The translations under genes and the position numbers were made by a program. This document shows, in pieces, positions 34,880-43,612 of a DNA stretch of 64,000 nt; positions within the stretch are counted from its first letter, which is position 1, and each line of letters begins with the position of its first letter. The notes under the pieces were generated by a model. It was given only the letters and a program-made list of their open reading frames with translations, searched no databases and had not been told where the DNA came from. Origin of the DNA: Hemerocallis citrina (taxonomy: Eukaryota > Streptophyta > Magnoliopsida > Asparagales > Asphodelaceae); assembly GCA_017893485.1 (NCBI GenBank), contig CM030363.1, positions 173,564,686 through 173,628,685 on the forward strand. Direction: 5' to 3'.

Positions 34880-35560
34880 CTTTACTTTACCGATGGTTCG
34901 GAGTCCAACACTCGGTTCGACTTTACCTCTTCGGCTCGTCTCCGGATGAACCAGGGGTAGATCGCCGTTCGGAATTGCTCCCACAGCCGTTGAACTTTAC
35001 CGATGGTTCGGAGTCCAACACTCGGTTCGACTTTACCTCTTCGGCTCGTCTCCGGACGAACCAGGGGTAGATCGCCGTTCGGAATTGCTCCCACAGCCGT
35101 TGAACTTTACCGATGGTTCGGAGTCCAACACTCGGTTCGACTTTACCTCTTCGGCTCGTCTCCGGACGAACCAGGGGTAGATCGCCGTTCGGAATTGCTC
35201 CCACAGCCGTTGAACTTTACCGATGGTTCGGAGTCCAACACTCGGTTCGACTTTACCTCTTCGGCTCGTCTCCGGACGAACCAGGGGTAGATCGCCGTTC
35301 GGAATTGCTCCCACAGCCGTTGAACTTTACCGATGGTTCGGAGTCCAACACTCGGTTCGACTTTACCTCTTCGGCTCGTCTCCGGACGAACCAGGGGTAG
35401 ATCGCCGTTCGGAATTGCTCCCACAGCCGTTGAACTTTACCGATGGTTCGGAGTCCAACACTCGGTTCGACTTCACCTCTTCGGCTCGTCTCCGGACGAA
35501 GCAGGGGTAGATCGCCGTTCGGAATTGCTCCCACAGCCGTCAAGCTCCAGCGATGGTCCC
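34880..35560. repeat. 110-bp tandem array (about 6 copies) of element B
   Basis: CGATGGTTCG starts at 34891, 35001, 35111, 35221, 35331 and 35441, exactly 110 bp apart. Copies are nearly identical except the outer ones, which suggests recent homogenisation. It is homologous in inverse to the 113-bp array of element A. Confidence 0.95.
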
Positions 35561-35689
35561 GGGGTCCAACACTTGGTTCCTAGTCCATCTAAACTACTCC
35601 GGTAGGTTGATGTCAGACGTTCGTCCGGACACGAAAAAAAACCGAACACGCCTAACTACCAGACTACCAGCCGGAGACCGAAGACCTAC

Positions 35690-35895
35690 AACTCGGTCGG
35701 CTTCCGAGCAAGCGGCTTCCCGAGTGTGTAAATGGGGAAAACACACTTTCCCCTCAACTTTCGTACGTGATCCCGGTCAGACGGCTCAGATCAAGCCACC
35801 TGCGCAAAACGACAAGATAACGTTTTCTGGGAAACTGAGCCGCCTCGAGATTCGCGCCTACACTCGACGGCTCAGATCTAGCCACCTACTCTAAG
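35690..35895. repeat. Direct-repeat module, left of antisense gene B
   Basis: It shares long identical stretches with 40568-40780 (GTAAATGGGGAAAACACAC, CAACTTTCGTACGTGAT, AAAACGACAAGATAACGTTT). The two copies flank the whole antisense gene in the same orientation. Confidence 0.85.
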
Positions 35896-36187
35896 CGACA
35901 AAATGACGCTTTTATGGGTACAGAGCCTTGTCGTACCGTGCCAGATCCACTCAACGACAAAGAGCCGCACTCCTGGTCCATTCGGCTAAACAGACGCGCT
36001 CGGTTCAAAGATCCCGGCACGACCGATACGGTTACAAGCGAAGGGCGAACATACAAAGCAACGAAAGGGAATTTTTATTAATTGTCGGCACGTAATACAA
36101 AACATTCCATTACAAAGTGTTGGCAAACAAAACACACAATGCCCGACCCACTACACTTGTCTCTCATACAAAAACATCCTCACTAAA

Positions 36188-36583
36188 CTATCCGTCCTCC
36201 TCGACAGACGACTCCTCCTTCTCCCCCCGGAGCCTCGCCATCACACCACGCAGATGCCACATCTCGGAGAGCAGGTCATCTCGCTCGGCGATGATCTTCG
36301 ACTGAATGTGCCGAATGCTTTCGGCCCGAAGAGCACTGCTGAATGCGGTCTGCGAGTCTTCATCCTCCCCTGCGAAGTTCAGCTCGGCGACCTTGCTCTC
36401 CAAGCGTTGAATCTCGGCTTCCCGGAGACTGAGGACCAACGAAAGGTGGTCCCACTCACTCTCGGCTCGGCGCAACTTCATATCGGTGCTCCTAGGGCTC
36501 AGAACCACTGTTCCAGAAGTGGCCTCGGATTCAGAGCCATCACTCGAACGCCCGGAGTCCGAGCTATGGATCGTCACGACGAG
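36188..36583 (-). CDS. Antisense gene B, terminal exon 5: coiled-coil
   Basis: On the minus strand the frame starts in phase 0 at a TTTTCAG acceptor (LVVTIHSSDSGRSSDG) and ends near 36188. The middle (LSLREAEIQRLESKVAELNF) is heptad-like, the tail acidic. There is no early ATG. I see no counterpart in element A, where sequence past exon 4 looks deleted. It is either a third alternative last exon or a separate unit. Confidence 0.58.
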   Translation of the reverse strand, partial: LVVTIHSSDSGRSSDGSESEATSGTVVLSPRSTDMKLRRAESEWDHLSLVLSLREAEIQRLESKVAELNFAGEDEDSQTAFSSALRAESIRHIQSKIIAERDDLLSEMWHLRGVMARLRGEKEESSVEEDG

Positions 36584-36750
36584 CTGAAAAGAAGAGAAAA
36601 CGAATAACACAGTTTCAATACTCTGCCGAAGTCTAACACTTGAGAGTTTTTCAGAATTATTTGCATTCAGACATGATAGTGTTACAGACGGTCGGTCAAC
36701 CCTACGGCTAAGTTATTACAACAACCAACAAAAGTAGAAAAACGGCCGAA

Positions 36751-37590
36751 TCAGAGCCTCTTCGGAAGGGGAATGCTTCGGTTTAGGGAAACGCGAGGAC
36801 GTCGAGGTCTGCCCTCCGAACCCGACCCTAAACCAACGAAGCGCGACCCCCCTTCGCTGCTAGCCCTAACGGCGACGCCGGCCGAAGCCCCGCTCGACGA
36901 GGCTGCCGCGCTACTCTGAGCATCGGCTGGACTTCCCCTGGTCAACGGCGAGCGCGTCGCAAGCTCGTAAAACGTAACCCCCCTCTCGCTCTCTTTGCGA
37001 GTGCACGAAGTGCTGCGAACGTTAGCCCTGACCGGTGCTGGCTTGAGCGACGCGATCTCTTCCTCCAGTTCGATGATCCTACCCCTCAGGACATCGTCCT
37101 TCGCCAACTTCTTCGGTCGAGGCGCTGTCAACGAGCCCGAGGCATCGGCATTATCAGTTGCAAGCCGTCGGTAGTAGGTCACTTCAATCCCCCTATCTAC
37201 CGTGATCCTTCTGAGCCTATCGACTTCGGCCGATAACCTCTTGCGCTCGGTTGACGCTTTCTCCAGTTCGGAAGCCAGCTTCTCCCGCTCCGCCGAACGC
37301 TCTTTTTCCGCTGGCTCCAAGCATTGAACCCCGGCCAAAAGGTCGTCATTCTTCCGCTCGGCGGCGGTGAGCTCTTTACGGAGGTTCTCAACTTCGCCTT
37401 CGGGATAGGGGGCTGAAGAGCGCTTCCGGTACTGGTACAGCTCGCGACCGTACCTCCGCAGAGCCGCCTTCGTATCCTCGAGCCTGCCGAGCAGGAGATA
37501 CCGTCTATACCGGCTCTGAAAGAGCTCGTCCTTCGTTTTCACCAGCTCCTGCCGAAGGTATTCAGCCTCCGTGATCGGACCGAATCTCAC
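36751..37590 (-). CDS. Antisense gene B, alternative terminal exon 4: coiled-coil
   Basis: The frame opens in phase 0 at GCATTTCAG (37591-37597) with VRFGPITEAEYLRQELV and no early ATG. It runs 279 codons plus stop. Most is heptad-like. The C-terminal part (VRANVRSTSCTRKESERG, then SLNRSIPLPKR) matches element A exon 4 closely. It is longer at the N-terminus than the A copy. Confidence 0.74.
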   Translation of the reverse strand: MRFGPITEAEYLRQELVKTKDELFQSRYRRYLLLGRLEDTKAALRRYGRELYQYRKRSSAPYPEGEVENLRKELTAAERKNDDLLAGVQCLEPAEKERSAEREKLASELEKASTERKRLSAEVDRLRRITVDRGIEVTYYRRLATDNADASGSLTAPRPKKLAKDDVLRGRIIELEEEIASLKPAPVRANVRSTSCTRKESERGVTFYELATRSPLTRGSPADAQSSAAASSSGASAGVAVRASSEGGSRFVGLGSGSEGRPRRPRVSLNRSIPLPKRL

Positions 37591-37782
37591 CTGAAATGCA
37601 GAGATAAATCCGAGGGCCAACACGCCAAAACAAACACTAAGTCCGAGATTCGACACTTGGGCAAATTTTGGCCAAACAAAACATTTTTTCATTCAAAATT
37701 CGAGAAGTTCTACAGCAGCGGTGGCCAGTCCGCAGTTAGGCTTACAGAAACAAAAAAAAAAGGATAAAAGAAGACAACCGAG

Positions 37783-38505
37783 TCAGGGGTCGACCTTTTT
37801 GTCGTTTGGGTCCGTCGACCCCTCGGCCTTGTCCTTGCCGTCGCCTCCGCCACCTCCCTCGCTCCAGCTCTCCTCCTCCTCGGAGTCGTCTTCCTTCTCC
37901 TCCTCGGTCGCGGCCTTCCACGGGTCGTCGACGGGCTCTGTCTCCCCCTCGGGGCCGATCAACTCCTCGGGAACAACCTCCTCCCCTTCCACGAGGTCAT
38001 AAAAGTTGTAGGTGGACGTGTCGAAGCCCGGGTTCTTGGCGACCACATGTTGCAAGGCCCGGCCGTAGGCGTCCAGCATGTTCTGGGTCATGTGCATCGC
38101 GGCCTCCTCCTGCACGGCTTTCTTCACCCTCTTCACCTTCCTGAGGTGCTTGGCCTTGAGCTTCTCGGCCCTCTTCCGAGCATCCTCCGCCTCCGACCGA
38201 GCCTTGGCCAACTCCTCCCTCAGGTCGGCAGCCTCCTTCACCGACGCCTCGAGCTTGGCCGCCGAGTCCTTCAGCTCGGAGATCTCCTTCTTCGAGGCCT
38301 CGAGCCTGGCCGCCGCATCCTTTGACAGCTGAATAGCATCGGTCAGCTGCTTCTCCAGCCCCGAGACTTCGGCGGCCCTCTTCGTCGAAAGAAGCAACTC
38401 GGAATCGAGCCGCTTCGCGACCTTGACGCGCTCCGTCCTCTCCTTCTCCTTCTCCTGATCCTTCCTCGCCATCTCCTCGAGCAGGAAGTTGAAGTGGCAG
38501 ATGAT
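37783..38505 (-). CDS. Antisense gene B, terminal exon 3: coiled-coil, acidic tail
   Basis: The exon starts phase 0 after a CTTTCAG acceptor (intron 38599-38506, 94 nt) with IICHFNFLLEE, like ATCHFGHLLE in A. A long Lys/Glu/Ala coiled coil (about residues 15-150) is followed by a conserved AYGRALQHVVAKNPGF segment and a very acidic, Gly/Ser-rich tail. The counterpart segment in A reads SYQRALDHVQERVPGF. Confidence 0.77.
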   Translation of the reverse strand: MICHFNFLLEEMARKDQEKEKERTERVKVAKRLDSELLLSTKRAAEVSGLEKQLTDAIQLSKDAAARLEASKKEISELKDSAAKLEASVKEAADLREELAKARSEAEDARKRAEKLKAKHLRKVKRVKKAVQEEAAMHMTQNMLDAYGRALQHVVAKNPGFDTSTYNFYDLVEGEEVVPEELIGPEGETEPVDDPWKAATEEEKEDDSEEEESWSEGGGGGDGKDKAEGSTDPNDKKVDP

Positions 38506-38599
38506 CTGAAAGAGAGCAACAGAGTTACGATCCGAACCTAAATACTTAGAAAATTTTCTAAGGAAAAAATTCAGATGAAGAAGAAATCAGCCCACTTAC

Positions 38600-39169
38600 C
38601 GACATGGAATCCCGGGCGACCTGCATCACGGAGTCCCCTGCCATCCCGGCCTTCAAGGTCGCCCGATCCTTCGGGGTCGGCAGATGCCTTATCGCCTCCA
38701 TACAGATATTCCCGTCGCCCAGGAAACCATCGGCATTCATCACCTGCCAGTCGGGGACGAAGATCTGCTTGTGACGCTCGGATAAGATCTTCTCCGCCTC
38801 GGCAGTAAGGGGCGGAACCGGCATGGACAGCGCATCCTTCACCCCGAAGACGCTGCTCGACGAACCCGGAGCGTCCGTTCCCGAGGTCGGCACGGGCGCA
38901 TCTCTGCTTTGTCTATGGCCATAGAAAGGAGGCAGGGGGATCGGAGACATTGACCTCGCCCTGGTCGGGGATCACGACCTTCGTCGGAGAGACGAGGACC
39001 TCGATCTCCCCCTCCTTGAGGACCGCGACCTTCGGCTGCTCGGCAGTCTTCGCGACCGAAGGCTTCTTCGCTGGCCGGCTCTCCTGAGTCTCCGCCGCCG
39101 ACCTCTTCTTCTTCTCCTGCTCTGCCCGGCCCTTCGCCACCAGAGCCTTGTAATCAAGCTTCATTGTCT
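38600..39169 (-). CDS. Antisense gene B, exon 2 (frame break near 38930)
   Basis: It starts after a TTTTGCAG acceptor (intron 39245-39170) and continues exon 1 in frame (TMKLDYKALVAKGRAE). A Lys/Arg-rich part and Pro-rich linker lead to a frame change at a run of five C (about 38936-38940). The second frame has SERHKQIFVPDWQV and LPTPKDRATLKAG, shared with A, and ends at a GTAAGT donor, phase 0. The shift has the same direction as in A. Confidence 0.7.
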
Positions 39170-39245
39170 CTGCAAAAGCCGGATGAAAAAACTTAGAAAA
39201 TTTTTCATGAACTTTAAACGAGGAGTATAAATACCAGAAGCATAC

Positions 39246-40230
39246 GAGGGTCGATCGGACTGAGACCCCCACGGAACAGATGCTCCTCGGTAATATCCTT
39301 CCAGCTTAGCGCTGGCAGGGCTAGAAGCTTCCTCTGGACCTCAGCCTCCTCGGCATTCAACGGGGCGTCCTTCTTTGTACGCTTAGGCAGGCCGTCCGTC
39401 GCCCAAACTGTCGGTATCACCCACGGCGTCAGACTTCGGACGAGGAAGTATTTGTCCTTCCAATGCTTGATCGAGTCCGGGTTCTCGATCAACTTAACTC
39501 CCGTCCGAGGAGAAAGGAAAAACCTCTGTTCATGGCGCCTCGGCTGACAAGGTTTGTAAAGACTCCGAAAGAGAAACATAGTCTGCTTGGCGTCGACCTC
39601 TTGACATCGGAGGAGAAACGCCACGACATGCCTCCAAGTGTTCGGCATCAGTTGGGCAGGACTCAGACCGTACCAGATCAGAACTTCGACCACGAACGGG
39701 TGTAGGGGGAACCGGAGCCCGGCAATGAGGGAATCGACCGGGAAGACGCATATATCCGGCGAGGACTTGGTGTTAGCTCGGAACCCCGGCCCAGGAAGAA
39801 GCAGCGCATACTCGAGCGGGATTCGGAAACCCTCTCGGATCGTGCGGAGATCGGCCTCGGTGAGAGTCGATATCCTGTGGTCGACCTCGGACAGCTCCCT
39901 AGGCTCGTTCTCCTCCACCAGTTTTGCCGTACCTTGAGTGACCCTCTCCAAGTCATCCTCGGTATAATCCCGAACACCTCCCACGGTCGATACTGCGATG
40001 AGTTGCCGACCGAACGCCCCCGCTCTCTTCGGCGTCTCCACTATCGTGATTACGGCTTTACCCTTCCGGGACTCCGCCACGACCTCCTCAGGCACTTCGG
40101 CCACCTCACCCTCCTTATCCGGACGAACGACGTCTTGTTCGCTCGGCTCCATTAGTCCCTTCCCTTTGTCCCCTCGGCCAACGGCTTGCTCCGAGGTGGG
40201 GGTCTCATCCGAGAGTGTAATCTTAACCAT
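39246..40230 (-). CDS. Antisense gene B, exon 1: Transposase (putative) gypsy-type domain
   Basis: I chose the ATG at 40230 (MVKITLSDETP) because it is the first ATG after the conserved leader and gives 328 codons ending in phase 1 at GTATGC, exactly as in A. Shared landmarks are LIAGLRFPLHPFV, MPNTWRHVVAFLLRC, LSPRTGVKLIENPDSIKHW and LSWKDITEEHLFRGGLSP. An acidic linker (about residues 15-60) precedes the folded part. The exon is uninterrupted. Confidence 0.84.
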
Positions 40231-40416
40231 TTTATAAAGAGTAGGGAAAGAGACTGACCTTGAAGTGACAAGTACGGTCGGAAAACTCGCCGGGAATCGG
40301 AACGCTACCGCGACAGCTAGCAACACCACCAGGGAGGTAAAAACTTCGAAGCGGAGTAAAAGCTGAAGAGAGAGAGTAAAAATGAAAAGTGAGACTTAGT
40401 CTCAAGGGGGGTGGAG

Positions 40417-40424
40417 ATTTATAG
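40417..40424 (-). promoter_or_regulatory. TATA box of element B antisense gene
   Basis: On the minus strand CTATAAAT lies about 190 bp before the ATG at 40230. A CT-rich leader with TCACTTTTCATTTTTACTC follows, as in element A. It is independent of the LTR promoters and points the other way. Confidence 0.68.
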
Positions 40425-40567
40425 TAAAACTGGGACGCCCCTTGGACTTCCAAACCAAAGTTCGCGACTTTTGGGCTGCCTCCGGAACGTCACCAAAGCC
40501 CATCACCACTACTCCTCTCACCGAGTCCGACCTCCGAGCGATCCAAACACGCCGACAGCAGGGACCG

Positions 40568-40780
40568 GTCGGAATCCGAGCAAGTGCCTTCCCGAACTGG
40601 TAAATGGGGAAAACACACCTCCCCCTCAACTTTCGTACGTGATCTCGATCAGACGGCTCAGATCAAGCCACCTGCGCAAAACGACAAGATAACGTTTTCT
40701 GGGAAACTGAGCCGCCTCGAGATTCACGCCTACGTTCGACGGCTCAGATCTCGCCAAGAGCACTAGACGACAAGATAGTG
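40568..40780. repeat. Direct-repeat module, right of antisense gene B
   Basis: Partner of 35690-35895 in the same orientation. It lies upstream of the antisense promoter. Further diverged copies continue at about 42000-42200 and 42230-42460. Confidence 0.85.
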
Positions 40781-43015
40781 TTTTCTTGGGAGCTGCGCCC
40801 GTCTCGAGATGCGCGCCATCATCCAGCGGCTCAAGATGCGCCACGTCGCCCGGACGATTTAACCCTCGGACGCCTCGCCTATGCATAAAAGAACCTGGAA
40901 AATTTTTGATTATGTTTTAAGGCGCCGCCCTCGGCAGGCGCCCCCCGGGTCCCAAGCCTCGGTCGGTATTATGCCGACAACAGGCCCCGGTCGGAAACAG
41001 ATCGGCACCCCCCCATCTCTAACTCCCCCGGGCTGACATCCGTCAAAAGCCATCAGCCCGAGAAGGAAGACAGAGATGGGAGGGAACCCATCAACACTCA
41101 GAGGTCGAAAGAGGCGCACCATCCCGAGCTAGTTGGTTGCAACTGGAAGGCTCGGCTTGTCGAAAGACTCTAACAGCGGCGCCTTCACAGTTGCAACAAA
41201 CGGACTCGGACGGCCCGAAGATCGACATCGGACAGGGGTTGTCACTCTCCCACCAAGATCTCCGCCTACTTCGACACTCACTTCGGAGCAACCAAAGAAG
41301 GCAGAAGATCTTGGTGAGAGAACGGCGACCCGTCCTTCGAAAGAGGTCCACACCTCGGGTCCGGACCATGGCCGTCGACGCTACTGTCTTGTTGCCCCCC
41401 ACCCCTCACACCCCTTCGGAGCAGTGAGGGATGGGGAAACAACAAGACAGCAGGGCGACCGCCCGTCCTTCCGAGAAGGCCCATCCCTCGGATCCGGACT
41501 ACGGTCGTCACCACTCTTGCCTTATTCTCCTCCGCTCCCGACATCCACTTAGGGACCGTCCGGAACGGGAGAAGAAAAAGGTAAGAGAGCGACCACCCGT
41601 CCTTCGGAGATAACTCATCCCCCGAGTACGGACTACGGTCGTCACCACTACTACCTCGTTCCCCCTCGCTCCTGACATCCACTTCGGGGCCGTCAGGAAC
41701 AAAGGGAAAACCAGGCAGAAGAGCGACCACCACTCCGAACTTCGAGAGAGAAGCTACCCAAGGCAGATGCCTCCGAGGTCTGGAACCCAATTTGGTTGTG
41801 ACGAAAATGACAAAAGGAGTGGGGTACTTATAGCCTGCCTCCTATAACCAGCCATTATGATCCTCGGAAGTTGAAGCGCCACGCATTAATTAAAGGAATT
41901 ATCCTTAATGACGTCGGGAAGGCGAAACGCCGCACAAGTCACGAAGCGCCATTAACACAATTGAGAACAGAGCCATCTCAAATTGCCGAACACCAATGCC
42001 TTCGGTCGGCATCCGAGCAAGAGCCTTCCCGAGCTGGTAAACGGGGAAAACCCACTTTCCCCTCAACTTTCGCGTCTGATCTCAATCAGACGGCCCAGAT
42101 CCCGCCGAGAGCACTAAAAGACAAGATAGTGTTTTCTTGGGAACTGCGCCCGTCTCGAGATGCGCGCCCGCATCCAACAGCTCAGATGAAGCCACGTCCC
42201 TCGGACTGCTGAACATCAGTGCCTTCGGTCGGCATCCGAGCAAGCACCTTCCCGAGCTGGTAAATGGAGAAAAAAAGACGCCGAGCCACTTGAACTGCCG
42301 GATCTCTCAGAAATTCGTGCACCTTATGATGAACGGACCGGATCGCACCACGTGCGCTAAAGGACAAGATAGTGTTTTTAGGGAACCGTGCCTGTTTCGA
42401 GATGCGCGCCACCATCCGGTGGTTCAGATTGAGCCACGTCGCTCGGTATGCCGAGCTCCCCTGGTCCCCGGTCGGCAGCCGAGCAAGTACCCTCCCGAGC
42501 TCGCAAACGGAGAAAACAGCTTCCGAACTCCGACAACCGTCGGATCTCTCAGAAATCCGAGCTCGTCCATGATCGACGTCCCAGATCCAGCCACGTCATA
42601 AACCGGTATTTAAAACCTTTTTCTTCTATTTTAATCGTTTTATTTATTTAAATTGCGAAAAATTGCTAAAAATTCGGGAAAATTAACTAAAAATTCTGGA
42701 AAATAATTAAAAATTCGGGAGTACATTTTCGAGCTCCTGAACGAACAATTATTGCCTAGAATATATCGTTAAGGCCCCCGAACGATTAGCAAACGCATCG
42801 CAAAATTAAATAAATAGTCCGAAGAAAGTAGACGAAAGCTACCAAATACTCGATATGGCCTGAGAACAGCAAGCAGCATCAGAAACTTCCTCACTACCCC
42901 CTTTCTAGATTCAAGATCCTACATCTGGACTTCGATACGACCCTACCAGCCACTAAAACAGTTAAACTACTCCTCAAAGTCTGATCACGCTCAGTCTTTA
43001 GGAGTGGGGGGCTCG
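40781..43015. other. Element B region between antisense gene and 3' LTR
   Basis: This is non-coding. It holds about 133-bp imperfect repeats (41190-41800), diverged copies of the flanking module, an AT-rich block (42600-42770) shared with element A, and the polypurine tract AGGAGTGGGGGGCTCG right before the 3' LTR. Open frames here are repeat-derived. Confidence 0.7.
41190..41800. repeat. Imperfect 133-135-bp tandem repeats in element B
   Basis: A motif with CGGAC(C/T) and GTCGTC recurs at about 41362, 41495 and 41630, each followed by a Pro/Ser-codon-like C-rich tract and GTCCTTC. Three to four diverged copies are visible. Confidence 0.7.
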
Positions 43016-43607
43016 TGATATGGCTAAAAATGGGGTTAAATCGAGACCATCCAGATCGAGCACGAATCTTGAAGCACGGGGGTAAAAGGGTAATTTCACA
43101 TACAAATGGATCCAAAATGGGTATTGGGTCCCCTTCTCACAGGGCCAACCACCCGCAAACGGACCCACTCTTATTGGGTTCGGGTTCCGACCCGAAACAA
43201 ACCCATATCAGCAGGAGACAACCCAGGATCCCTGATTTGACCAAATCGGCATGCCTGATTTGCTCTCACCGGGAATTAGGAGATCTACTTTCCTTAACAA
43301 ACTGTGAGGATTTTGCTCCGAACAGTTATACAAGGAATCAAGCCCCTAATCTCTCTCTTGGTGACTATAAATACAACCCCTCTACCACCGAGACCAGGTT
43401 AATCACTTTTTCACCACTTAAGCTCTTTCTTAACCTTTTCCTGATTACTGACAAGAGCGTCGGAGGGTGCGTCGCCGGAATCAACCCCGGTGTTTCGCAC
43501 TTCCTTGCAGGTTGTGCCAGGAGCAAGAAGGCCGAGTCAATCGTTCAGGTGCTTTCTGGACTCACAAATTCTATCTGTTTACCCCCACACCGAAATCAGC
43601 GGTAACA
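43016..43607 (+). repeat. Element B 3' LTR
   Basis: Identical to 28374-28965 except four substitutions. TATAAAT at 43366-43372. The flanking target duplication GTCTC follows at 43608-43612. Confidence 0.95.
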
Positions 43608-43612
43608 GTCTC

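Larger units (their letters stand above)
34744..36187. other. Element B region between pol and antisense gene
   Basis: This holds the 110-bp array (34880-35560), then a module (35690-35895) that recurs at 40568-40780 on the other side of the antisense gene, then non-coding sequence. The many similar small frames on both strands come from the array. Confidence 0.7.
28374..43607 (+). mobile_element. Element B: Tat-like Ty3/gypsy retrotransposon, young and nearly intact
   Basis: The 592-bp LTRs (28374-28965, 43016-43607) differ at only four positions (about 0.7%). The flanking duplication is GTCTC (28369-28373, 43608-43612). The order is LTR, primer site, gag-pol with one nonsense codon, 110-bp array, antisense gene on the minus strand, about 133-bp repeats, polypurine tract, LTR. 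It sits inside the pol of relative A in opposite orientation. At 15.2 kb it is large even for Tat elements. Confidence 0.95.

Noticed and set aside
34852..35605. A ladder of 90-95-codon frames on both strands with almost identical proteins
   Set aside because: They are shifted by exactly 110 bp and come from the tandem repeat, so they are not a gene family.
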